Assembly (NCBI GenBank): GCA_016218155.1 | Contig: JACREQ010000071.1 | Coordinates: forward strand, 1-64,000 | Length of the DNA: 64,000 nucleotides | Origin: Bacteroidia bacterium | GTDB taxonomy: Bacteria > Bacteroidota > Bacteroidia > Bacteroidales > GWA2-32-17 | Reading direction: 5' to 3' | In this document: piece by piece, positions 52,217 through 64,000 of the stretch | How positions within the stretch are numbered: position 1 is the first letter of the stretch | Layout: every line of letters starts with the position of its first letter | Made by a program: the position numbers and the translations under genes | Notes under the pieces: model-generated | Told to the model about the DNA's origin: nothing | What the model saw: only the letters and a program-made list of their open reading frames with translations | Databases searched by the model: none

Positions 52217-52933
52217 ATGAATAATTGGCTTGAACGTACAGAATTACTTGTAGGAAGTGATGGCATCCAAAAACTTAAAAATGCACATGTATTAGTTGCA
52301 GGCTTAGGCGGAGTCGGTGGCTATGCAGCAGAAATGATTTGCAGAGCCGGAGTAGGAACTATTTCAATTATTGATAGTGATAAGTTTATGCCATCAAATA
52401 GAAATAGGCAATTAGGAGCACTTGTTAGCACTAATGGAATGCCTAAATCAGAAGTAATGAAAACCAGATTACTTGATATTAATCCTAATGTTAAAATAAT
52501 TGCCTATTGCGATTACTTAAAAGAAGATGAAATAAAAGAAATTTTGCTAAAAGAAAAATACGATTTTATTATTGATGCAATAGATACACTGACTCCAAAG
52601 TTTTTTGTAATTTATCACTCAGTAATGAATAATTTAAAATTTGTAAGTTCAATGGGAGCTGGCGGAAAACTCGATCCTACACAAATAAAAATTACAGATG
52701 TTTCAAAATCTTACGAATGCAAATTAGCATATAAAATAAGAAAAAAACTTCATGCACATAATATAAAAACAGGTTTTAATGTAGTTTTCTCCGCTGAAAT
52801 TGTTCCGAAATCAGTAATTATTGCTGAAGAAACAGGACCTAATAAAAAATCAACAATAGGTACAATTTCTTATATACCCGCTATTTTTGGTTGCTATTGT
52901 GCTTCTGAAGCCATTAAAGAAATTTTAGCTTAA
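52217..52933 (+). CDS. tcdA: tRNA threonylcarbamoyladenosine dehydratase
   Basis: 238 residues of the ThiF/MoeB/E1 fold. The ATP-binding motif is VAGLGGVGGYAAEMICRAGVG, followed by IDSDKFMPSNRNRQLGA and DAIDTLTPK. TcdA activates the carboxylate of t6A37 with ATP to form the cyclic ct6A in ANN-decoding tRNAs. The zinc CxxC pairs of ThiF/MoeB are absent, as expected for TcdA. It is a little shorter than the E. coli protein. Monocistronic, with a hairpin after the stop. Confidence 0.9.
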   Translation: MNNWLERTELLVGSDGIQKLKNAHVLVAGLGGVGGYAAEMICRAGVGTISIIDSDKFMPSNRNRQLGALVSTNGMPKSEVMKTRLLDINPNVKIIAYCDYLKEDEIKEILLKEKYDFIIDAIDTLTPKFFVIYHSVMNNLKFVSSMGAGGKLDPTQIKITDVSKSYECKLAYKIRKKLHAHNIKTGFNVVFSAEIVPKSVIIAEETGPNKKSTIGTISYIPAIFGCYCASEAIKEILA

Positions 52934-52938
52934 ATAAT

Positions 52939-52956
52939 AAAAGCATCTATGCTTTT
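52939..52956 (+). terminator. Hairpin after tcdA
   Basis: AAAAGCAT and ATGCTTTT form a short perfect stem just after the stop, followed by TTTTAATAG. It is weak and might serve both convergent genes. Confidence 0.4.
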
Positions 52957-53006
52957 AATAGTTTACTTTAAGCAATCGTGAATGCTTGCATAATTATTTA
53001 CAAAAT

Positions 53007-53822
53007 CTAATATTGTTCCTTATCATTTGGGAACTCAACATTTTTAACATCTTGTATGTAATGTGTTACAGAAGATTTTATTTCTTCAAATAAGTTATGG
53101 TATCTTCTTAAGAAACGAGGAGAAAACTCATTTGTAATTCCTAGCATATCGTGCAAAACGAGTACCTGACCATCAACTTCATGTCCGGCACCAATACCAA
53201 TAATAGGTACATGAACCTCCTTAGAAACTTTAGCAGCTAATGCTGCAGGAATTTTCTCGAGTACAATTGAAAAACAGCCGATTTTATCTAAAATATGTGC
53301 ATCAGCAATTAATGCTTTTGCCTCCTCCTCTTCTCTGGCTCTTACAACAAAAGTCCCGAATTTATTTATACTTTGAGGAGTTAAACCCAAATGACCCATT
53401 ACAGGAATTCCAGCTGACAAAATTCTTTGTATAGATTCTTTTACAACCTCACCACCTTCAAGTTTGACAGCAGAAGCACCTGTTTCTTTCATAATTCTAA
53501 TGGCAGAATTCAAGGCCTCTTTTGAATTTCCCTGATAAGTTCCAAATGGCATGTCAACAACAACTAAAGCACGCTTTGTTCCCCTAACTACTGCTGATGC
53601 AAAATATATCATTTCATTTAATGTAATTGGAAGTGTAGTATCATAACCAGCCATTACATTTGAAGCAGAATCGCCAACCAAAATAACATCAATACCTGCT
53701 TCATCTAAAATTTTAGCCATCGAAAAATCATAAGCCGTAAGCATAGATATTTTCTCACCTTTAAGCTTCATTTCAGCCAGTACGTGCGTAGTGACTTTTC
53801 TGGTATTTTTATGAACTGACAT
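53007..53822 (-). CDS. panB: 3-methyl-2-oxobutanoate hydroxymethyltransferase
   Basis: 271 residues. The enzyme adds the methylene group of 5,10-methylene-THF to alpha-ketoisovalerate, giving ketopantoate, the first committed step of pantothenate/CoA synthesis in the cytoplasm. Motifs: [65 protein letters not shown] and [20 protein letters not shown], with the Mg-binding Asp pair. Length is normal. No other pan gene is adjacent. Confidence 0.95.
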   Translation of the reverse strand: MSVHKNTRKVTTHVLAEMKLKGEKISMLTAYDFSMAKILDEAGIDVILVGDSASNVMAGYDTTLPITLNEMIYFASAVVRGTKRALVVVDMPFGTYQGNSKEALNSAIRIMKETGASAVKLEGGEVVKESIQRILSAGIPVMGHLGLTPQSINKFGTFVVRAREEEEAKALIADAHILDKIGCFSIVLEKIPAALAAKVSKEVHVPIIGIGAGHEVDGQVLVLHDMLGITNEFSPRFLRRYHNLFEEIKSSVTHYIQDVKNVEFPNDKEQY

Positions 53823-53851
53823 ATAGTATTTTTATTTCTTGATATTATAGC

Positions 53852-53859
53852 TACATTTG
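53852..53859 (+). promoter_or_regulatory. -7 box of the lipoprotein gene
   Basis: TACATTTG fits TAnnTTTG. It makes a start at the TTG (53877) possible but short-leadered, and supports the ATG at 53901. Confidence 0.45.
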
Positions 53860-53900
53860 CGATAAGAAATACAAAGTTGTATAAAATTATTGGAATCCGG

Positions 53901-54941
53901 ATGTCGAAATTTACAAAAATAAAGCTATTAGTCTTATTATCAACTACTATATTTCTAATTCAGTGTAAGAAAGATTTTGATGTAAATGATGACTGGAAAG
54001 ATATTCCTGTTGTTTACGGACTACTAAATTCTACTGATAGTGTACACTATATCAGACTTTCAAAAGCATTTCTAGGCGATCAGGATGCTTATGTGATGGC
54101 ACAGATTAGCGATTCATTATACTACCAAAATGCTACGGTGAAAATTGAAGAAAGAATAAATGGAAATTTAACAAATACCTATAATTGTGTTAAAATTGAC
54201 ACAATTCGTGAAGATGGTATTTTTGCACATAATAATGTTGTTTACAGAACTACCGGACATTTATCCACTAATTCTAATGCATTATTTAAACTTGTAATAA
54301 ATGCTAATGACAACGAAATATCATCAGAGACTGCCTTAATTCAGGATTTCACTGTCTTTCCAATTAACAATCCTGTGTCAATGTCAGCTACTACAAATAA
54401 ACTTAACATAGTTTGGAATACTCCACCTATGGGAAGATTATTTGAACCTGTAGTTAGATTTTATTATTACGATATTACCGCTACTGATACTACAAAAAAA
54501 TATTTAGATATCACACTCGGAGCAAAGACCTCAAATACAAAAGAAGGGAACGAATCGATGAGTACTGAATTAGTTGGAAGTAATTTTTTATATACAGTAG
54601 CTAACATAATGCCTGATAATCCACAATTAATTAAAAGGGTTGTTGCAAAAGGGAGTATTGAAGTAAGAATCTCTGTTGGCTCTGATGACATGTACACATA
54701 TATTCAGGTAACCCAACCATCATCCGGAATTGTAAGCGAGAAACCTGCATATTCAAATATCAGCAATGGATTAGGTCTTTTCTCATCAAGATATTTAAAA
54801 ATTGCACCTGCAACCAAACCATCCTTAAGCTCAAAAACTTTAGATTCATTAGCTGGAGGTATTTATACCGGACCAAACGGTAAAAATCTAAAATTTATAG
54901 GTAACAGTGCAACAACAAGTATCTGGACCAGCTTCCCTTAA
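53901..54941 (+). CDS. DUF4249-like outer-membrane lipoprotein
   Basis: 346 residues from ATG 53901. Lipoprotein signal with the lipobox IFLIQC and lipid Cys at about residue 22 (KKDFDVNDD after it). The rest is beta-rich, with PVVYGLLNSTDSVHYIRLSKAFLG near the start, as in DUF4249-type Bacteroidota lipoproteins. The family assignment is tentative. The function of these lipoproteins is unknown; many occur beside TonB receptors, but here the gene stands alone. Confidence 0.7.
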   Translation: MSKFTKIKLLVLLSTTIFLIQCKKDFDVNDDWKDIPVVYGLLNSTDSVHYIRLSKAFLGDQDAYVMAQISDSLYYQNATVKIEERINGNLTNTYNCVKIDTIREDGIFAHNNVVYRTTGHLSTNSNALFKLVINANDNEISSETALIQDFTVFPINNPVSMSATTNKLNIVWNTPPMGRLFEPVVRFYYYDITATDTTKKYLDITLGAKTSNTKEGNESMSTELVGSNFLYTVANIMPDNPQLIKRVVAKGSIEVRISVGSDDMYTYIQVTQPSSGIVSEKPAYSNISNGLGLFSSRYLKIAPATKPSLSSKTLDSLAGGIYTGPNGKNLKFIGNSATTSIWTSFP

Positions 54942-54972
54942 TTCCTGCCTTTTTGTCTTAACTTTTGCCTAT

Positions 54973-55049
54973 TTGACGTATAGTCAGTTTGTCATACTGC
55001 CATTTTTACTGTCTTAACACATCATTTTCCATGTGGCATAAACATTGAA
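54973..55049 (+). promoter_or_regulatory. Possible dnaK promoter with sigma-54-like core and GTCA boxes
   Basis: TGGCAT-N5-TTGAA (55034-55049) has the -24/-12 spacing of a sigma-54 promoter, with C to A at the -12 dinucleotide and one other mismatch. A tract with several GTCA/TTGAC words (54973-55000) lies upstream, where an activator might bind. The start codon is 44 bp after the core. Strength unproven. Confidence 0.35.
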
Positions 55050-55092
55050 AATCTCAGAACAAAAAAATTGAAAATTTTAAAACTATAATAAA

Positions 55093-57012
55093 ATGGGAAA
55101 AATTATTGGAATCGACTTAGGAACAACCAACTCATGTGTTTCTGTTATGGAAGGAAATGAGCCGGTAGTAATAGCAAATAGCGAAGGTAAACGCACAACA
55201 CCTTCTATTGTTGCTTTTTTAGATAACGGTGAACGTAAAGTTGGCGACCCTGCAAAACGTCAGGCAGTAACTAACCCTACAAAGACTGTAGCGTCAATAA
55301 AAAGATTTATGGGTACTAAATTTGACGAATCAACTAAAGATATATCACATGTTACATATAGTGTTGTAAAAGGCGATAACAATTCACCAAAAGTAAAAAT
55401 TGATAATCGTAATTACTCACCTCAGGAAATCTCTGCAATAGTTCTTCAGAAAATGAAAAAAACTGCAGAAGATTATTTAGGACAGGAAGTAACAGAAGCT
55501 GTTATTACAGTTCCTGCTTACTTTAATGACTCACAACGCCAAGCGACTAAAGAAGCTGGTGAAATTGCAGGCTTAACAGTAAAACGTATCATTAACGAAC
55601 CAACAGCTGCTGCATTAGCATATGGATTAGATAAACGCGGAAAAGATATTAAAATAGCAGTATATGATCTTGGAGGTGGAACATTTGATATTTCAATTCT
55701 AGAAATGGGTGACGGTGTTTTTGAAGTAAAAAGCACAAACGGTGATACACACCTTGGTGGCGATGACTTTGACCAGACAGTAATTGACTGGTTGGCAGAT
55801 GAATTTAAAAAAGATGAAGGCATTGATTTACGTAGAGATCCAATGGCTTTACAACGCTTAAAAGAAGCTGCAGAGAAAGCTAAAATTGAACTTTCAAGCT
55901 CAACACAAACAGAAATCAATCTACCTTACATTATGCCGGTTGACGGAGTTCCAAAGCATCTTGTAAAAACTCTTACCCGTGCTAAATTTGAACAGTTAAT
56001 TGACAAATTAGTTCAGGCAACTATTGAACCTTGTAAAAAAGCAGTTGCAGACGCAGGAATAAGTGTTAAAGAAATTGATGAAATAATATTAGTAGGTGGC
56101 TCAACCAGAGTTCCGATAATTCAGAAAGTTGTTGAAGATTTCTTCGGAAAAACTCCATCAAAAGGTGTAAACCCTGACGAAGTAGTTGCTATTGGTGCAG
56201 CAATTCAAGGAGGTGTTCTTTCAGGAGAAGTAACCGATGTTCTTTTGTTAGATGTTACTCCTTTATCACTTGGAATTGAAACAATGGGTGGTGTAACAAC
56301 ACGCTTAATTGAATCGAACACTACAATTCCTACTAGAAAAGCTGAGACATTTACAACAGCAGCCGACAATCAATCATCAGTAGAAATTCACATCTTACAA
56401 GGTGAACGATCAATGGCACGCGATAACAAAACAATCGGACGTTTTCACTTAGACGGTATTCCACCTGCTATGCGCGGTACTCCACAGATTGAAGTAACAT
56501 TTGATATTGATGCAAATGGTATTCTTAATGTTTCTGCAAAAGACAAAGCAACCGGAAAACAACAATCTATTCGTATCGAAGCTTCATCAGGATTATCAGA
56601 AGACGAGATTAAAAGAATGAAAGCTGAAGCTGAAGCTAATGCTGATGCAGACAAGGTAGCAAAAGAAAAAATAGACAAATTAAATCACGCAGACAGTTTA
56701 ATTTTCCAAACCGAAAAACAATTAAAAGAATTTGGAGATAAACTTCCAGCTGATAAAAAAGCACCTATAGAAAGTGCATTACAGAATTTAAAAGATGCTC
56801 ACAAGAATCAGGATATTGCAGGTATTGATAAAGCAACTGAAGAATTAAACAAAGTTTTCCAGGCAGCATCCGAGGAGATGTACAAAAACGGTCAACAACC
56901 ACAAGGAAATCCTAATGAACAACCTCATCACGAACATCAGGAACAACAGGCAGAAGGCAAACAAAATAAAAATGCCGAAGTTCAGGATGTAGATTTTGAA
57001 GAAGTAAAATAA
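55093..57012 (+). CDS. dnaK: Chaperone DnaK (Hsp70)
   Basis: 639 residues, normal length. ATPase domain: [38 protein letters not shown]. Substrate-binding part: [33 protein letters not shown]. The lid is helical, and the tail ends [11 protein letters not shown]. It folds and holds client proteins with DnaJ and GrpE, which are not in the window. The gene has its own terminator and appears monocistronic. Confidence 0.98.
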   Translation: MGKIIGIDLGTTNSCVSVMEGNEPVVIANSEGKRTTPSIVAFLDNGERKVGDPAKRQAVTNPTKTVASIKRFMGTKFDESTKDISHVTYSVVKGDNNSPKVKIDNRNYSPQEISAIVLQKMKKTAEDYLGQEVTEAVITVPAYFNDSQRQATKEAGEIAGLTVKRIINEPTAAALAYGLDKRGKDIKIAVYDLGGGTFDISILEMGDGVFEVKSTNGDTHLGGDDFDQTVIDWLADEFKKDEGIDLRRDPMALQRLKEAAEKAKIELSSSTQTEINLPYIMPVDGVPKHLVKTLTRAKFEQLIDKLVQATIEPCKKAVADAGISVKEIDEIILVGGSTRVPIIQKVVEDFFGKTPSKGVNPDEVVAIGAAIQGGVLSGEVTDVLLLDVTPLSLGIETMGGVTTRLIESNTTIPTRKAETFTTAADNQSSVEIHILQGERSMARDNKTIGRFHLDGIPPAMRGTPQIEVTFDIDANGILNVSAKDKATGKQQSIRIEASSGLSEDEIKRMKAEAEANADADKVAKEKIDKLNHADSLIFQTEKQLKEFGDKLPADKKAPIESALQNLKDAHKNQDIAGIDKATEELNKVFQAASEEMYKNGQQPQGNPNEQPHHEHQEQQAEGKQNKNAEVQDVDFEEVK

Positions 57013-57035
57013 CAATAGACTTAATAAACATGAAG

Positions 57036-57061
57036 AAGCCGGCTTTCGCCGGCTTTTTTAT
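57036..57061 (+). terminator. Intrinsic terminator of dnaK
   Basis: AAGCCGGC (57036-57043), loop TTTC, GCCGGCTT (57048-57055), followed by a T-tract. Perfect GC-rich stem 23 bp after the stop. Confidence 0.92.
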
Positions 57062-57247
57062 TACATAATTGTCACTAATGGGGATTGCAGCTCAATGACG
57101 ATATGTTTCTTTATTTCAAGCGGAGCCTCTTAAAATAAACTTTTATAATTAATACAATTTATTAAAATTTTTCTCGTTAAAAGAGTCATTAAATAAAATG
57201 CATGCTATAAATCTACTTTTTTTTATTAACCTCTTAATCTAAATTTT

Positions 57248-57892
57248 ATGAAAAAAAGTATTTTAATTATTAGCATTGGCATTATTCTTTTTAATTCATG
57301 CCGTAAAGAAGATTCTATAACAATAACACCTGTTATAACTCAAGAAACTGTAAACGATTATTTCCCTTTAAATACCGGAAACTATTGGGTGTACAAGCAA
57401 ACCTCGTTAGATAGTTCTGGAAATATAATTCCTAATACCTGGGGAAACGATTCAATTGTAGTTAAAAATGATACAATTATTAATAGTAATACATATCATA
57501 CAGTATTTGAATATAATTCTTTAGGTCATACTTCTCCTTATGTTCATTATTATAGAGATTCTTCTAATTGTATTGTTGACAATAATGGTGCTATTGTTTT
57601 CAGTATTAACCCAGGGTTTGTTAAAAATCAAGTTTTTGCTTATTTGTCTGATACTATTGCATATGTTAATTATTATTTTGTTAACCAAACAACTAGTATA
57701 ACTGTTCCACTAGGAACTTATAATTGCGTCGATTTAAAAGGAGAATTATTTAGAATAGAAGATAATTTTAACATTACACGCTTAATACATAATTATTATT
57801 GTAAAAACATAGGTTCCATAAAAAAGACTAGACTCTTTGTTAGTTCACTTCAAAGAATTGAATTAGACTTATTAAGTTACCACGTACAATAA
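57248..57892 (+). CDS. Unrecognised lipoprotein
   Basis: 214 residues. The lipobox LFNSC has the lipid Cys at residue 18, followed by RKEDS. The body is beta-rich (YFPLNTGNYWVYKQTSLDSSGN is typical of small Bacteroidota lipoproteins with a DUF-type beta-sandwich). No catalytic motif and no named family. It is transcribed alone and ends near a strong hairpin. Confidence 0.7.
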   Translation: MKKSILIISIGIILFNSCRKEDSITITPVITQETVNDYFPLNTGNYWVYKQTSLDSSGNIIPNTWGNDSIVVKNDTIINSNTYHTVFEYNSLGHTSPYVHYYRDSSNCIVDNNGAIVFSINPGFVKNQVFAYLSDTIAYVNYYFVNQTTSITVPLGTYNCVDLKGELFRIEDNFNITRLIHNYYCKNIGSIKKTRLFVSSLQRIELDLLSYHVQ

Positions 57893-57942
57893 ACTTTTCG
57901 TTTATGATTACGGCCTTGAGCCGCAATCTCCCACAATAACAT

Positions 57943-57990
57943 AAATGTGATTGCGACACAAGATCACAATCACATTTAGTTTTTTTTATT
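57943..57990 (+). terminator. Long hairpin with T-tract after the lipoprotein gene
   Basis: AAATGTGATTG (57943-57953) pairs with CAATCACATTT (57967-57977), followed by AGTTTTTTTT. The stem is perfect; it may end transcription of the plus-strand gene and influence the convergent pyrG end. Confidence 0.8.
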
Positions 57991-58020
57991 TCAAAGAGGA
58001 TGCTTAAAATGTATATAATG

Positions 58021-61936
<3,916 letters not shown>

Positions 61937-61939
61937 TAA

Positions 61940-63922
61940 TTAATCTTTATAGATATTGTCGAGATACTTAACCTGTTCTTTTATTACAGCAGCTTCTTTT
62001 TTTCCTGCCTCAATCTTTGTTGAAAAATCTTTCAACAAGGATTCAGAATTTTTGGATTTTGAGAAGAAACCAATATTGTTTTCAAGAGTTTTAAGTTCGG
62101 CTTCAATCTGATTAAGTTTTTTAACAAGGCTTTCACGCTCCATATAAAGTCTATCGCGGGAGTTTTGTTGTTGCATAATGTTTTCAATACGCATTTTAAA
62201 CTTAATATTATCTTTCTTTTTATCATCAACCTGTAAAGAATCAAATGCTTTATTAATTGCTTTACGGTAACGATCCTGAATAGCCTGCTTTACACTCTCA
62301 GGAACATGACCAATCTCAACCCATTCTTTCTGGAAAAGTTTTAAGTTCTTTAAATCTTCATCGCTATTTTCAGTAAATTGATATTTTTCAATCTTTTCCA
62401 ATAAATCTTCTTTTTTCTTAATGTTTTCATCCAACAAACCATCAATAGTACTATAATGTTTTGCTTTTCTTTCAAAAAACTCATTACATGCAGATCTGAA
62501 TCTGTACCATATTTTATCAGAAACTCTTCTTGAAACAGGACCAATTCTCTTCCAGTCTTTCTGAAGACGTATTAAATCTTCAGTAGTTCGTTTCCAATCA
62601 GTACTTTCTTTTAATGATTCTGCTTTTAAACAAATATCAGTCTTTAATTGCAAATTGTTATTTTCTTCTTCCATTATAATGCTGTAGAATTCTTTTTTTG
62701 CCATAAAGAATCTATCACTGGCATCTTTAAAACGTCTGAATATTTTATTATTCTCAGCTTTTGGAACCATTCCGATTGTTTTCCACACTTGTTGCAATTC
62801 AATAAATCCATCGGTTGCAGTTTCCCATTCTTTAAAACGGGTATATACTTTTGATGCTATTTCTTCTGCCTTTTCGCAAAGAATAGTCTTAGCATTTAAA
62901 TTACCTTCAAGTTCATCTTTTTTCTTCAAGAAATATTCCTGATGAATTTTATGAATTTTTGTTGTTGCTTCTCTAAAACGAACCCATATTTCTTCCTTTT
63001 TATCAGGAGAAATTGGTCCGATTTCTCTCCAACGTTCATGAAATATCTGAAGCTCACCAAATGCCTTTCTGATATCAGTTTCCAGAATTAGTGATTCAAC
63101 TTTCTCGCAAAGCTCTATTTTAGCTTCAAGATTGCGACGCAAATCCATATCACGGGCTTCATTATTTAACTTAATCCAGTTATAGAATCCCTGAACATGA
63201 AAATGATATGAATCATAAAGTTCTTTCATCTCCTTCTGTGGAACAAGACCAGCATGTTTCCACTTATTTTGCAAATGATGAAATTCTTCAAAAGTATGCT
63301 GAAGTGACTCAGGTTTATTAATAAGATCTTTAATGGCTTCAATAATCTCATATTTAACCTTTAAATTATGAGTTTTCTGTTCTTCCAAAGATTTTGAAAG
63401 CTCAGTTTTACGCTCACGATAATCTTTATAAAGTTGTTTAAACTCTTCTTCAAGAACATCTTCAGCTGAAACATATTCTTCTAACACACCTCCATCTTCA
63501 ATAAATTTCTTACGACGTTCTTCGTTTTCAGCTTTATGTTTTTTATAAAAATTTACTTTTAGATTCTCAATCTCGTTACGTAAATATGTTATCTCACCTT
63601 CGCTTAAAAGTTGTTTAAACTTTTGGATAAGTTCGTATTTTGTAAGACCAGAATAGTCAATATAGCTGACATCAACATCCATTGTTGGAACTCCACTTGC
63701 GGAATCTAAATCGGTAGAAGAATGTTCCTCTTCATCTTGATCCTGTTCTAAATGTAATTCAAATGTGGTATCAGTTATATTCTCCGACACTTCATCAACA
63801 TGCATACTTTCGACTGTATTATCAGCTTGAAGAGTTTGCTCGCTTACTAATTTACTTTCAGCACTAACGTTTTCTTCTGAAAGATCACCCATCGGTGTTT
63901 GATTTAATTCGTTTTGTTCCAT
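61940..63922 (-). CDS. DUF349 repeat protein
   Basis: 660 residues from ATG 63920-63922. A TTG start seven codons earlier is less likely. The N-terminal 115 residues are acidic and low-complexity; the rest has about five DUF349 repeats of 70 residues with WxxIGxVPxxxxxxIWxRFR patterns (DLQNKWKHAGLVP, FHERWREIGPIS, LQQVWKTIGMVP, LQKDWKRIGPVS, FQKEWVEIGHVP), and a coiled coil at the end (ESLVKKLNQIEAELKTLENN). DUF349 proteins are cytoplasmic and helical, with no proven role in Bacteroidota. Its stop is 3 bp from the TonB receptor start. Confidence 0.9.
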   Translation of the reverse strand: MEQNELNQTPMGDLSEENVSAESKLVSEQTLQADNTVESMHVDEVSENITDTTFELHLEQDQDEEEHSSTDLDSASGVPTMDVDVSYIDYSGLTKYELIQKFKQLLSEGEITYLRNEIENLKVNFYKKHKAENEERRKKFIEDGGVLEEYVSAEDVLEEEFKQLYKDYRERKTELSKSLEEQKTHNLKVKYEIIEAIKDLINKPESLQHTFEEFHHLQNKWKHAGLVPQKEMKELYDSYHFHVQGFYNWIKLNNEARDMDLRRNLEAKIELCEKVESLILETDIRKAFGELQIFHERWREIGPISPDKKEEIWVRFREATTKIHKIHQEYFLKKKDELEGNLNAKTILCEKAEEIASKVYTRFKEWETATDGFIELQQVWKTIGMVPKAENNKIFRRFKDASDRFFMAKKEFYSIIMEEENNNLQLKTDICLKAESLKESTDWKRTTEDLIRLQKDWKRIGPVSRRVSDKIWYRFRSACNEFFERKAKHYSTIDGLLDENIKKKEDLLEKIEKYQFTENSDEDLKNLKLFQKEWVEIGHVPESVKQAIQDRYRKAINKAFDSLQVDDKKKDNIKFKMRIENIMQQQNSRDRLYMERESLVKKLNQIEAELKTLENNIGFFSKSKNSESLLKDFSTKIEAGKKEAAVIKEQVKYLDNIYKD

Positions 63923-64000
63923 GAAATCAATACTTTTTCGCAAAAACTAAATTATGGTTTTAATTCACGAAATTATACATTTAACAGCTAAAAGCAAAAA

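Noticed and set aside
55518-55919. 133-codon ORF antisense to dnaK
   Set aside because: A mirror of strong dnaK codon use; no homology-like motifs and no promoter.

Overview
The window looks like chromosome of an AT-rich member of the Bacteroidota. The evidence is a TonB-dependent receptor with an N-terminal carboxypeptidase-like domain, DUF1573, DUF4173 and DUF3795 proteins, a CcrA-like class B1 metallo-beta-lactamase, GxxExxY proteins, many -7 boxes of the TAnnTTTG type, and almost no Shine-Dalgarno sequences. I cannot place it below phylum. I found no rRNA, tRNA, prophage or CRISPR array.

Layout. 1-4887: the open 3' part of a giant secreted protein with about nine repeats, and a small secreted partner. 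5009-8375: a TMTC-like membrane protein with TPRs, and the transglycosylase mtgA. 8417-14317: an ArsR-controlled region (arsR, two thioredoxin-fold-like proteins, a MacB-type ABC transporter, DUF1573, arsC, acr3) with matching palindromic operators in front of arsR and of the gene at 13562-14317. 14455-18370: small accessory genes, including a B1 metallo-beta-lactamase with all six zinc ligands. 18391-18783: a nested palindromic MITE-like element.

18798-43378 is the most unusual part: about 24.5 kb of genes on the minus strand. Its tightly packed core (30256-39184) has 1-3 bp gaps or 4 bp overlaps at most junctions. The core encodes a NuoE/NuoF-type fusion, an SfrB/GltD-like flavo-iron-sulfur protein that lacks the usual NAD(P)H-binding insert, a NapH-like membrane polyferredoxin, a NapG-like Tat ferredoxin, a tiny Tat protein with four cysteines, and interleaved beta-propellers. 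An NHL-repeat protein, more PQQ-type propellers (seven in all), a large FtsX-type ABC transporter and a glycosyltransferase flank the core. I read it as a candidate undescribed NADH-linked electron-export system with envelope propeller proteins; its terminal acceptor is unknown. The cluster is punctuated by small repeat-bounded units: two GxxExxY nuclease-fold genes and an IS200/RAYT-like transposase inside an array of 17 bp palindromes.

43576-48376: a B12-binding radical SAM protein, membrane proteins including DUF4173, and a winged-helix regulator. The same palindrome (ACTTTG-N5-CAAAGT) overlaps the -7 boxes of two transcription units here. 48587-63922 is mostly housekeeping: an ABC-F ATPase, a GIY-YIG gene between direct repeats, a DEAD-box helicase, tcdA, panB, lipoproteins, dnaK with a possible sigma-54-like promoter, and a DUF349 / TonB receptor / pyrG operon.
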